In this document: one piece after another, positions 8,968 through 17,813 of the stretch
Layout of the letters: each line of letters opens with the position of its first letter
How positions within the stretch are numbered: position 1 is the stretch's first letter
Assembly (NCBI GenBank): GCA_029266495.1
Contig: JAQSWS010000085.1
Span: 1 to 35,607, forward strand
Length of the DNA: 35,607 nt
Direction of reading: 5' to 3'
Source: Rariglobus sp.
Lineage (GTDB): Bacteria > Verrucomicrobiota > Verrucomicrobiia > Opitutales > Opitutaceae
The notes under the pieces: model-generated
Databases searched by the model: none
What the model saw: the letters and a program-made list of their open reading frames with translations, nothing else
Told to the model about the DNA's origin: nothing
Program-made: the position numbers and the translations under genes

Positions 8968-9221
8968 GAAATTTGCTTACTTGTAAACAACCGGCAAGAG
9001 CACCCGGCCTATTTGCAGGCATTGACAGCCCTCCCTTCAATTCTACCTTTCGACCAAGACATGATGGCGCTTAAGAAAAACGAAAGGAATCCGCTGACGT
9101 TTTTGCCCATGCTTGAATCTCATTCCGTTCTGCCGGTGTTGCTCCGGGAAACCCGTTGTTTCGGGGTCGGCAACAGCCAGCATCCCTCTATTTCCCGCGC
9201 TGAATAATCACCGTGGTCGCC

Positions 9222-9524
9222 ATGCCTCCCTCCAGCCCTCAAGAGTCCGACAAATCTTCCCGTGAATTCGTGAAGCAATCGAGCCTCTATCAAGAGTTCC
9301 TGGCTGAGCGGGAGGAGATTTTAAGGCACAAGTGGCTCGAGTCCGAACGCCTCGGGCATGACATCGGTTTCGAACGCGCCCTGCTCGACTGGATCCGCAA
9401 ACATCGCGAGAGCTGGCGCACCGCCCGGCGCTCGCAATCGTCCACTGCGACCTCCGGCACGCCGACGGGCAAACAGTCCTCCGGCCAGCCGCTCAAAATC
9501 GCGACGGTCTCGACCAAACGCTGA
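9222..9524 (+). CDS. Small conserved protein of unknown function
   Basis: A 100-aa acidic-to-basic protein. The conserved-looking core is residues 15-65: 'SSLYQEFLAEREEILRHKWLESERLGHDIGFERALLDWIRKHRESWR'. It is helical and rich in Glu, Arg and Trp, and I associate it with a small family of uncharacterised bacterial proteins with a 'HDIGFE.AL.DWI..HR..WR' motif. The C-terminal 35 residues are Ser/Thr/Lys-rich and probably disordered. There is no signal or membrane segment. The ATG at 9222 is preferred over the GTG at 9213, although both fit. It follows the Mrp gene by 254 bases, in which I see no other convincing gene. A TTGACA at 9022-9027 lacks a good -10 partner. Confidence 0.7.
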   Translation: MPPSSPQESDKSSREFVKQSSLYQEFLAEREEILRHKWLESERLGHDIGFERALLDWIRKHRESWRTARRSQSSTATSGTPTGKQSSGQPLKIATVSTKR

Positions 9525-9575
9525 TCCGGCACAGGCATCCCGCCAAGGCCGCAGGGCTGGATCGGCCACCCAGGC

Positions 9576-9605
9576 AAAAAAAAGACCGGCCTTTTCAGGC
9601 CGGCC
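9576..9605 (-). terminator. Rho-independent terminator of rpmG
   Basis: On the minus strand an eight-pair stem (GCCGGCCT, GAAA loop, AGGCCGGT with one G-T pair) is followed at once by CT and a run of eight T (9576-9583 read in reverse). It lies about 30 bases after the rpmG stop and should end the rpmG transcript. The convergent small gene at 9222 ends just before it. Confidence 0.85.
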
Positions 9606-9633
9606 CTTCTGAAAGTGAAACGCGTAAGATGCG

Positions 9634-9801
9634 TTACTTGATTTCCTTGTGGAGCGTGTGGCGCTTGAGGAAAGGATTGTATTTCTTCTTCTCGATGCGC
9701 TCGGTGACGGTCTTCTTGTTACGCTTGGTGAGGTAACGGGAAACGGGTTTACCCTCTTTACGGGCCTCGGTGCATTCTAGGGTGACGGTTTCTTGTGCCA
9801 T
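9634..9801 (-). CDS. rpmG: 50S ribosomal protein L33
   Basis: A 55-aa basic ribosomal protein of the large subunit. The family pattern is clear: '[25 protein letters not shown]' followed by '[20 protein letters not shown]'. Zinc-binding L33 proteins carry two CxxC pairs. Here the second pair is replaced by NPFL and only one Cys of the first pair remains (CTEA), so this is a C-minus, non-zinc form with one relic cysteine. The frame is open far upstream, but the ATG at 9801 gives the normal length. It is 62 bases downstream of the diadenylate cyclase gene on the same strand. Confidence 0.96.
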   Translation of the reverse strand: MAQETVTLECTEARKEGKPVSRYLTKRNKKTVTERIEKKKYNPFLKRHTLHKEIK

Positions 9802-9863
9802 GGTTTTTAAATGTTGAAGGGTCAGAGCAAACGGTGCAACCTCAAAGTTTCCCCCGCGATCCC

Positions 9864-11222
9864 TCACCCGGCGGCACCCAGCTTCTTTTCCGTCAGCGGC
9901 AGCATGACCCCGCGACGGAAAAGGGTCACCTGGCCCGTGCTCGACGACACCACGATCGAGATGCACTCGGTCGCCACCGAGATCGCCGCGGCCGCCGCGT
10001 GCCGGCTGCCCAGCCCGCTCGGCAGCATGTGATCGCTGTCCGCCGCCTGGATCAGACTCCCCGCCGACGACACCACGCCGTCGCCACGGATGATGAATGC
10101 CCCGTCGATCGACGAAAACTCCTTCACCGTCTCGTCCATGAAGGGGCTCAGGATGTTCCGGTCCTCCTCTTTGTATCCGTAAAATGGATTCAACACGAGC
10201 GGCTTGATGAGCTTCTCCACCTTCGGTGCGTCGCCCACGACAAAAAGACACCCCACCGGCTTGCCTTCACGGCCCTCGACCGCCAGCTCGGTGGCGATCG
10301 CGATCACGCGTTCGAGCACCTCGGGTTTCACGTCGTCCGGCATCAGGTCGGCATGACCGGTCAGCAGCGTTTGAAACTCCCTCTCCACGTCCACGATCAC
10401 AACCGTGTCGAACTGATTGCTCCCGGCGATGCCACCCACGCAACAAACCCGGTCGCTAAAGGAAATCATTCCGCGTGTCAGCGCCACGAACATTGCGCTG
10501 CGCAGCTGGGCCAGCCGCCGCGGCGAATAAGAGCGAACCTGGATGACACCGGCAAAGTTGCCTTCCTCCTCGTCCAATTCGACGAGGTTGCGTGTCACGA
10601 GGATCGTCTTGCTTTTCGGGAACCACGCACCCGGCTCGATGCCGCCCACAAAAACATCGCCAAACACCATGATGGCACCGCATCCCGCTCCCTTGGCCAC
10701 GCGATCGGCCTCGTGGATCATCAGGCGGTTGATGCGATTTTGCTGGGCTTGGACCGGCTTGGCCAGAATACCGCCAAAACCCGCCACCAGCCGGTCAAAC
10801 ACATCGTCAGTGGTCGGGGCCTGCAATGTGGCACGAACGAGTTCCTCGTCTTTGAGCAGCCGGGCGATCGAAGCGAGCAACTGCAGGTAATCGCGGGCTT
10901 TTTCGTCAGCCAGCAACATGAACAGCAGGTGGATCTTCTCCTCGTCGACCGTGTTCTCGTTGTGAATGCCTTCGCGACTCCGTCCGATCGCGAGGATGTA
11001 GCGGCGTCCCATCTTTACGCGCACGTGCGGCAATGCCACGCCCGCGCCGAGGTAGGTCGTCATCGTGCTCTCGCGCTGCAACAAGCCGCGGAGCAGCGTC
11101 TCCTGCTTCAGATCGGGGAACTTGCTGGCGGACACCGCCAGGAGCTCGGTGAGAGCTCCCTTCATGTCCGTGCTCCGCAGGTCGATGATGCGGCTGCGGG
11201 CGATGATCTTGTCGAGTTTCAT
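9864..11222 (-). CDS. EIIA-like/PK-C-like/DAC fusion, probable c-di-AMP synthase
   Basis: A 452-aa protein in three parts. Residues 1-150 resemble a PTS EIIA domain of the fructose/nitrogen type, with '[14 protein letters not shown]' placing the phosphorylatable His at 66. The usual second active-site His, in 'E.H...LA.LA', is Tyr112 in '[13 protein letters not shown]'. Residues 155-290 look like an alpha/beta domain similar to the pyruvate-kinase C-terminal fold seen in archaeal DacZ. Residues 300-445 are a DisA_N/DAC diadenylate cyclase domain with DGA at 373-375, and SRHAAAA near 407 in place of the classic RHR. The predicted product is c-di-AMP from two ATP. It has no membrane segment. 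The ATG at 11222 is the first in frame, and homology to EIIA begins nearby. The domain combination is unusual, and activity and the regulatory input are inferred. Confidence 0.85.
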   Translation of the reverse strand: MKLDKIIARSRIIDLRSTDMKGALTELLAVSASKFPDLKQETLLRGLLQRESTMTTYLGAGVALPHVRVKMGRRYILAIGRSREGIHNENTVDEEKIHLLFMLLADEKARDYLQLLASIARLLKDEELVRATLQAPTTDDVFDRLVAGFGGILAKPVQAQQNRINRLMIHEADRVAKGAGCGAIMVFGDVFVGGIEPGAWFPKSKTILVTRNLVELDEEEGNFAGVIQVRSYSPRRLAQLRSAMFVALTRGMISFSDRVCCVGGIAGSNQFDTVVIVDVEREFQTLLTGHADLMPDDVKPEVLERVIAIATELAVEGREGKPVGCLFVVGDAPKVEKLIKPLVLNPFYGYKEEDRNILSPFMDETVKEFSSIDGAFIIRGDGVVSSAGSLIQAADSDHMLPSGLGSRHAAAAAISVATECISIVVSSSTGQVTLFRRGVMLPLTEKKLGAAG

Positions 11223-11257
11223 CGGGATTCGCCTCGCTCAGGCCGCACCGGTGGCGG

Positions 11258-11632
11258 TCACTTTTCCCACTCGAGGGCGCCCTTCTTCACCTCGTAGAAA
11301 AGGCCGAGGACCAGCACTCCGAAGAAGAACAAAATCGGCCCGAGAATCGACATGTTGGCGGCCAGAAAATCGCGGTAGATAAACGACCACGGAATCAGGA
11401 AAACCACCTCGATGTCGAAGAGGATGAAGAGCATCGCGGTGATGTAGAACTTCACCGAAAAACGCGTGTGCACCAGACCCTCGGCTTTCACGCCGCACTC
11501 GTAGGCCGTGTCCGTGATTGCGGTGTCTTTTTTGCGCCGCTCGCCCATCACGTGGCTCACGCCGACGATCAGGCAGGCCAGACCGGTGGCCAGGATGAGT
11601 TGAATGAGAAGCGGCAGATACGCGTCGGACAT
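11258..11632 (-). CDS. nuoA: NADH-quinone oxidoreductase subunit A
   Basis: A 124-aa inner-membrane subunit of respiratory complex I with three predicted membrane helices (about residues 6-27, 61-83 and 91-112). The conserved NuoA loop reads 'YECGVKAEGLVHTRFSVKFYITAMLFILFDIEVVFLIPW', including the conserved Cys and the acidic 'FDIEVVFL' segment. The length is normal. nuoB and the other complex I genes are not next to it: the upstream neighbour is a DUF362-like gene and the downstream neighbour is the diadenylate cyclase gene 35 bases away. It is therefore an isolated nuoA, or the rest of the complex is encoded elsewhere. No Shine-Dalgarno box precedes the ATG. Confidence 0.94.
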   Translation of the reverse strand: MSDAYLPLLIQLILATGLACLIVGVSHVMGERRKKDTAITDTAYECGVKAEGLVHTRFSVKFYITAMLFILFDIEVVFLIPWSFIYRDFLAANMSILGPILFFFGVLVLGLFYEVKKGALEWEK

Positions 11633-11689
11633 AAAATTACAGGGCTAGAAATGGGCTCAGGAGTCCGGGCGAGACAAGGGGATTTTACA

Positions 11690-12736
11690 TCAATTGCCAA
11701 CCGGCACGAACCGGGCGTCCGATATCTTGCGCGATCCGACGCCCAGAATCGACGCGAACTCCAAGGTGCGAATGTCATCCGAAACAGGTTTAAAACCTTC
11801 GCGAGCCCGGTGGCGATTGATGCGCTCCAGCATGAGCGCGTCCAGCAACACCGGATCCGTGCCCAGCCAGAGAAGCGGTTCCGAAATGGTGTAGAGCGAG
11901 TTAAACCACGGTCCGCCGATAAACTGGTAGCGCTCCAGGCTCGCCAGCGTGAACATCCACGTGCCGCGCAACTCGGGAATCGCGCTCATCTCCGCCACCG
12001 CCGCCGGCGCACTCGCCGGGCTGCGAAAAAAGCGGGCCGTGTTTGACGCATTCCAGAGCGTGGCGTTGACCAGTGCACCGTTGACCCCGAGCACCGTATG
12101 ATCGGTGTAGACCGGCAGGTTGATCCAGAAATCCGCATCCACAAAAAGCGGCGTCGCCAGAAAGCTTTTGCGGTCCTCCTCGAGCGTCGTCTCGGGATCG
12201 AAGGATTCAACGCTTTTTTGCGCGAGAATCGGATCGAAACGCGAAGGCAGCGGGCTGTCGTAAAACCACACCGGATCAAAATAACGGCCGGATTCGAGCA
12301 CGTAGACCTTATGCCCGTCGAAAGCCGATTTGTTCGTCACCAAGGAAGGCAGATATCCCGTGAATCTCAGCCGCTGCTGGTTCAGTCCGACGAGAAAAAT
12401 CCTGTCCTTGGTATAACCGCGCCGTTCCAAGGCGGCGATCACCGCCTTGGTCAAGCCCAGCGGCGTGGCAAGGCCCGGTCCGGAGTCGGCGTAGATTTTA
12501 AGGCCTACCTTGCCCTTTTCACCCGGCGTGAGTTTTTGTCCCAGCGACGCCTCGAACCGGGTGATTAATTGCTCCACCTGGATCCCATAAGTTTCGTCCG
12601 AAAAATCCGTTAATTTAGCCTCCCAAATGACCGGCGACACCGGAGGCATGGTCGCAGCCGCGCTCGCACCCAATGCACAAGCGGAGCCTGCGGCGAGCGC
12701 AACCACACAAAGAAAAACGGAACGGAGATTAAACAT
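11690..12736 (-). CDS. DUF362-like exported protein
   Basis: A 348-aa protein with an N-terminal signal peptide (MFNLRSVFLCVVALAAGSACALGASA). The body resembles DUF362 family proteins: 'VGLKIYADSGPGLATPLGLTKAVIAALERRGYTKDRIFLVG', then 'VLESGRYFDPVWFYDSPLPSRFD', 'FWINLPVYTDHTVLGVNGALVNATLWNASNT' and the C-terminal 'PLLWLGTDPVLLDALMLERIN'. DUF362 proteins often act near Fe-S clusters, but I see no clustered cysteines here and assign no reaction. It is likely periplasmic. It is divergent from dnaG and lies 57 bases upstream of nuoA on the same strand, so the two may be cotranscribed. The leader just before the ATG is C/T-rich. Confidence 0.72.
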   Translation of the reverse strand: MFNLRSVFLCVVALAAGSACALGASAAATMPPVSPVIWEAKLTDFSDETYGIQVEQLITRFEASLGQKLTPGEKGKVGLKIYADSGPGLATPLGLTKAVIAALERRGYTKDRIFLVGLNQQRLRFTGYLPSLVTNKSAFDGHKVYVLESGRYFDPVWFYDSPLPSRFDPILAQKSVESFDPETTLEEDRKSFLATPLFVDADFWINLPVYTDHTVLGVNGALVNATLWNASNTARFFRSPASAPAAVAEMSAIPELRGTWMFTLASLERYQFIGGPWFNSLYTISEPLLWLGTDPVLLDALMLERINRHRAREGFKPVSDDIRTLEFASILGVGSRKISDARFVPVGN

Positions 12737-12767
12737 GGAGGAGGAAACACCCGGCGATCAGACCATT

Positions 12768-12817
12768 GCGGGCATTCCAGCCCGCAGTTCTTGACAGACC
12801 CCGCACGGGGGTAAAAG
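12768..12817 (+). promoter_or_regulatory. Candidate dnaG promoter region with hairpin
   Basis: In the 122-base gap between divergent genes, GCGGGC at 12768-12773 pairs exactly with GCCCGC at 12780-12785. It is followed by TTGACA at 12791-12796 and, after a short 15-base spacer, TAAAAG at 12812-12817. The -35 is consensus, the -10 matches four of six positions and the spacer is two bases short. It is the best sigma-70-like candidate upstream of dnaG, but not proven. Confidence 0.35.
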
Positions 12818-12858
12818 TGCAAACTTCGTCGCTTCTCTTTCGCGCCGCCCGCCGCTCC

Positions 12859-14730
12859 ATGCCCGTCATCAAACCCACCTGTCTCCGCGATCTAAAGCTT
12901 CGCGTGAACATTGTCGACGTGGTGGGCCGGGTCGCCACCTTGCGCAAGGCCGGCTCGCGTTTCAAAGGACTTTGCCCCTTCCACAACGAAAAATCGCCGT
13001 CCTTTCACGTCGATCCGGACAAGGGCTTCTACAAATGCTTCGGTTGCGGCAAGGCGGGCGACATCATCACGTTCGTCCGCGAAACCGAGCAGCTCAACTT
13101 CACCGAGGCGATTGAAACCCTGGGCAAACGCTTCGGCGTTCCCATCGAATACGAGGAAGGTTCCGGCGGCCCCAGTCGTGAGGAACGTTCGCTGCGCCAG
13201 GAGATTTTCGACATCCACGAAACCGCCGCCGAACACTATCATCAGGTGTTCAAATCCTCCTCCGCCACCGGAAGCTGGATGCGCGCCTACTGGACCGATA
13301 AACGTCGCTTCACCCACGAACTCGCCGACGAGTTCAAGATCGGGGCGGCCGAGCCCGGCGACGCCTCGCTCGCCGCGGCGTTGCTCAAGAAAAAGCACTC
13401 CGAGGACGCTCTCCGCCAATGCGGCCTCTTCTTCGTGCGCGACGGCACCCTCATCGGACTCAATTCCATGCGACCCCGTTTCCGGGGCCGCCTGATGATT
13501 CCCATCCGCGATCATCAGGGCCGCGTAGTCGCATTCACCGCGCGCCAGACCGACCTCACTCCCGAGGACGATCCCGCCCGGGAGGCCAAATACGTCAACT
13601 CACCCGAGACCCCCATCTTCACCAAGGGAAACCTCCTCTTCAACCTCGACCGCGCCCGCAGCCATGTTGGCGAAGGCAAGCCCTTCGTCCTCGTCGAAGG
13701 CCAGCTCGACGCGTTGCGCAGCTGGAGCGTGGGCCTCAAGACCGCGATCGCACCCCAAGGCACGTCGATCACCGAAGGCCAGCTTGTGCTGCTTCGTCGC
13801 TATCATACGCAGGTCGAATGTTTCTTCGACGGTGACAGCGCCGGCCAGAAAGCCGCGCTGCGTTTTCTTCCGATGGCGCTGAAGGCCGGCCTGGAAGTGC
13901 GTTTTCTCGGTGGTGCAACCGACACCAAAATCGACCCCGACCTCCTCTTCCTCGAAAAAGGCCTCGCCGGCTACGACGAGGTGCGTAAAGGCGCGCTCTC
14001 CGCAATGGGGTTTGCCTGCCGCGCTCTGCTCCCGGCTCCGGAAGCCGCCACGCCCGAACAAAAATCGCGCGTCGCCACCGAACTGCATGGGCTTGTCCTG
14101 AATGCCGAATCCGAGGTCGCCCGGTCCCAGTTCCTCGCCGAAGCCGCCTCGATCCTGCGCCTGCCGCTTTCCGCCCTTCAAAAAGATTTTGAAGGCCAGC
14201 GTGTTCGCCACGAACGCCAGCAAACCGCGCGGCCCCTGCCCCCCGCTGAAATTCAAGAAGTCGTGGCTCCGCCCGCCAAAACCTCCACCAAGGACACGCC
14301 CGAGCATCATCTGCTTTTCACCATCCTGCACTTTGAACATATCGGAAAATCTCTGGACCATACCTTGCCGCACGAATGGATCGATCGCGGTCACTCCGCA
14401 GGCGTTTTGCTGGACCGTTTTCTGGGCCTGATGGGTCAGGACGATTACCCCGGACGGGATAATCTCGATGATCTGCTTGAAACCGCCGACGAACGCACAT
14501 TGGTTGCGTCTTTATTATTCGAGTCCCCTCAAATCGATGATCCGGTCAAGGTTGTTAACGAAGGCCTGCGCATCATTCAGGCGCGCACGCTGGAACCCCG
14601 CATCCGCCAAATAGAACTTGCTCTAGCCAATACCACTGCGGACAGTAACGTTGACGCAAATTCTCTATTTAAAGAACTCCTCGATATCAAACGCCAGCTG
14701 CGCGCGCCCTTGAGGCTGCCCGCAGCTTAA
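12859..14730 (+). CDS. dnaG: DNA primase
   Basis: Makes RNA primers for DNA replication at the fork. It has 623 aa from the ATG at 12859. The N-terminal CHC2 zinc-binding domain has Cys39, His42, Cys60 and Cys63 in 'CPFHNEKSP' and 'FYKCFGCGKAGD'. The TOPRIM catalytic core follows, with 'PFVLVEGQLDALR' (Glu/Asp metal site) and 'FFDGDSAGQKAALR' (DGD). The C-terminal DnaB-binding region is weakly conserved, as usual. An ATG at 12766 and a GTG inside the leader are also in frame, but the family starts at about 'KPTCLRDLKLRVNIVDVV'. The stop is 27 bases before rpoD, giving the classic dnaG-rpoD pair without a preceding rpsU. Confidence 0.95.
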   Translation: MPVIKPTCLRDLKLRVNIVDVVGRVATLRKAGSRFKGLCPFHNEKSPSFHVDPDKGFYKCFGCGKAGDIITFVRETEQLNFTEAIETLGKRFGVPIEYEEGSGGPSREERSLRQEIFDIHETAAEHYHQVFKSSSATGSWMRAYWTDKRRFTHELADEFKIGAAEPGDASLAAALLKKKHSEDALRQCGLFFVRDGTLIGLNSMRPRFRGRLMIPIRDHQGRVVAFTARQTDLTPEDDPAREAKYVNSPETPIFTKGNLLFNLDRARSHVGEGKPFVLVEGQLDALRSWSVGLKTAIAPQGTSITEGQLVLLRRYHTQVECFFDGDSAGQKAALRFLPMALKAGLEVRFLGGATDTKIDPDLLFLEKGLAGYDEVRKGALSAMGFACRALLPAPEAATPEQKSRVATELHGLVLNAESEVARSQFLAEAASILRLPLSALQKDFEGQRVRHERQQTARPLPPAEIQEVVAPPAKTSTKDTPEHHLLFTILHFEHIGKSLDHTLPHEWIDRGHSAGVLLDRFLGLMGQDDYPGRDNLDDLLETADERTLVASLLFESPQIDDPVKVVNEGLRIIQARTLEPRIRQIELALANTTADSNVDANSLFKELLDIKRQLRAPLRLPAA

Positions 14731-14757
14731 TTCATTTTACCCGATCCCGCCCTCATC

Positions 14758-16560
<1,803 letters not shown>

Positions 16561-16568
16561 GGCCCGGC

Positions 16569-16958
16569 ATGCGACGCGCGTTCACCTTCGCGCTCTGCAG
16601 CCTGCTTCTCGCCGGCTGCTCCAGTCGCGGCAGCAAGACCGTCGCGAAAGACGGCGGCGGCACATCCGCCCCGCCGGGCTCGCAAGCCACGCACACGGTC
16701 CCGGGGCCGGTGCAGGTCGTCGGCCGCGTGATCGCCGTGGACCTGCGCACGCTCTCCGTGATCATCGAGCTCGCTCCGTATGCCACACTGCCGGCGGATT
16801 TCAGCGGACGTATCCTGATGACACGTCTGGATGACCTGCGCCCCACCGCACGCCTGCAAGCCTCGTCTTATCTGAGAGGCCGCACCCTCGGGGCGCGTCT
16901 CATGGCCGGACAACCACAAATTGGCAATGAGGTGGTCTTCGTCCCGGTTGTCCCCTGA
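16569..16958 (+). CDS. Small predicted lipoprotein
   Basis: A 129-aa protein with a lipoprotein signal peptide ending in the lipobox LLAGC (cleavage before Cys17), then 'SSRGSKT' and a Gly/Pro-rich linker. The remaining ~80 residues form a beta-rich domain: 'VVGRVIAVDLRTLSVIIELAPYA', 'FSGRILMTRLDDLRPTARLQASSYLRGRTLGARLMAGQPQIGNEVVFVPV'. The 'GRVIAVD..L..V.I' and 'LGARLMAGQPQIGNEVV' pattern suggests a small OB- or barrel-like fold that may occur in other Verrucomicrobiota lipoproteins. Function is unknown. It follows rpoD by eight bases and precedes tatA by 65, so it may ride on the rpoD transcript. Confidence 0.75.
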   Translation: MRRAFTFALCSLLLAGCSSRGSKTVAKDGGGTSAPPGSQATHTVPGPVQVVGRVIAVDLRTLSVIIELAPYATLPADFSGRILMTRLDDLRPTARLQASSYLRGRTLGARLMAGQPQIGNEVVFVPVVP

Positions 16959-17023
16959 GAGGGGACCAAAAGCGCTTTCCACCTTGCCTCACCTAGGGCG
17001 CAGGCGTAACCCTCCACCATCTT

Positions 17024-17269
17024 ATGAACACTCTTTTCAACCCAATCCTGGCGATCTTTGGCTTGGGCGCTCCCGAGCTGCTGCTGATCTTCGGCGTGCT
17101 GATTTTGCTTTTCGGCGCCACGAAACTTCCCGCGCTCGCCAAGGGACTGGGCAAGTCGATCAAGGAGTTTAAAAAGGCCGCCAACGAAGAGGGTGGCGAG
17201 GAAGCCGAAGGTGCTGAAAAAAAGCCCGCCGCCAAACAGGAAAGCACCAAGACCCACGGTTCCAACTGA
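17024..17269 (+). CDS. tatA: Sec-independent protein translocase subunit TatA/E
   Basis: An 81-aa membrane protein of the twin-arginine translocase. One N-terminal membrane helix (residues 14-32, '[22 protein letters not shown]') is followed by the amphipathic helix '[16 protein letters not shown]' and an acidic/Lys-rich tail. '[21 protein letters not shown]' is the diagnostic FG..KLP..ar.lG pattern. It oligomerises to form the pore through which folded proteins pass. No tatB or tatC is nearby. TatA, TatB and TatE are hard to separate by sequence, but the short length and pattern favour TatA/E. A strong terminator lies 30 bases after the stop. Confidence 0.94.
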   Translation: MNTLFNPILAIFGLGAPELLLIFGVLILLFGATKLPALAKGLGKSIKEFKKAANEEGGEEAEGAEKKPAAKQESTKTHGSN

Positions 17270-17298
17270 TCGACGAATCGAGTCCTGATCAATTTTCC

Positions 17299-17325
17299 AA
17301 ACGCGCCAGACCGGCGCGTTTTTTT
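17299..17325 (+). terminator. Rho-independent terminator after tatA
   Basis: The stem AAACGCGCC (17299-17307) pairs exactly with GGCGCGTTT (17313-17321) around a five-base loop, and the T-run continues to 17325. It is about 30 bases after the tatA stop and is a typical intrinsic terminator for the dnaG-rpoD-tatA side. Confidence 0.88.
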
Positions 17326-17813
17326 GTGAACCGGTCACAGCGGCATGCTAAACTCCGGCCTGATACCTCCTCGGATCATTTAAGGTCGCCCTTCAAAATC
17401 CCTGACGATCCACTCGAGCAGTTTTCACTTAGGATGGAACGGCACACGCTGAGGAAGGCATCAGTGAAATCGTGAATTTCCATCAACGAGGAAGTCTGGG
17501 AATACCGAAACGGTATTTTGACGATCACCGAGGTCAGATGACCGACCCACACACGATCGCAGAATCAAAACGGACCTGAAGCGGCTCGCCCCTCGGGAAG
17601 AAAACTAGCACTACTCCGAAAGATACTGCAGGCGCACGGTGGTCTCCGAAGCAGACGCGGGCCACCGTTCGATGGTAGGGCGAACCGTCTTGGTGAGCGT
17701 CCGTCGCTAGCTCGACGGGACTCCTCGACCTACCCAGAAACGCCGAGGCTAGGAGATTCGACGAGGTCGTCGGGGCGCCAACGATCACAAGGGTAGAACC
17801 TAACGAAGTAGTG
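17326..17813. other. Gene-free stretch of about 490 bp with several hairpins
   Basis: No convincing coding frame exists on either strand. The longest, 84 codons on the minus strand at 17534-17788, has no recognisable protein pattern. Small stems are visible: GAAAT/ATTTC at 17466-17480; AATACCG/CGGTATT at 17501-17517, followed by TT; and a nine-pair stem 17636-17644 with 17660-17668. I looked for RNase P RNA, tmRNA and 6S RNA landmarks (for example the GAGGAAAGTCCGG box) and found no convincing match. GAGGAAGTCTGGG at 17489-17501 is only superficially similar. It could be a structured RNA, a decayed gene or spacer. Confidence 0.5.

Noticed and set aside
9022-9027. TTGACA as a promoter for the small gene at 9222
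   Set aside because: No acceptable -10 hexamer at 15-19 bases. TACCTT is the nearest and is weak.
9013-9207. 64-codon plus-strand frame between the Mrp gene and the small conserved gene
   Set aside because: No recognisable pattern, mixed composition, and a poor start. Not enough to call a gene.
9795-11297. 500-codon plus-strand frame opposite the diadenylate cyclase and rpmG
   Set aside because: His/Arg/Gln-rich sequence with no recognisable family. The minus strand has EIIA- and DAC-type motifs in the same place.
17489-17501. GAGGAAGTCTGGG resembling the RNase P RNA GAGGAAAGTCCGG box
   Set aside because: The other conserved RNase P blocks are not found at suitable distances on this strand.
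17534-17788. 84-codon minus-strand frame in the gene-free stretch
   Set aside because: No family resemblance. It could arise by chance in GC-rich DNA.
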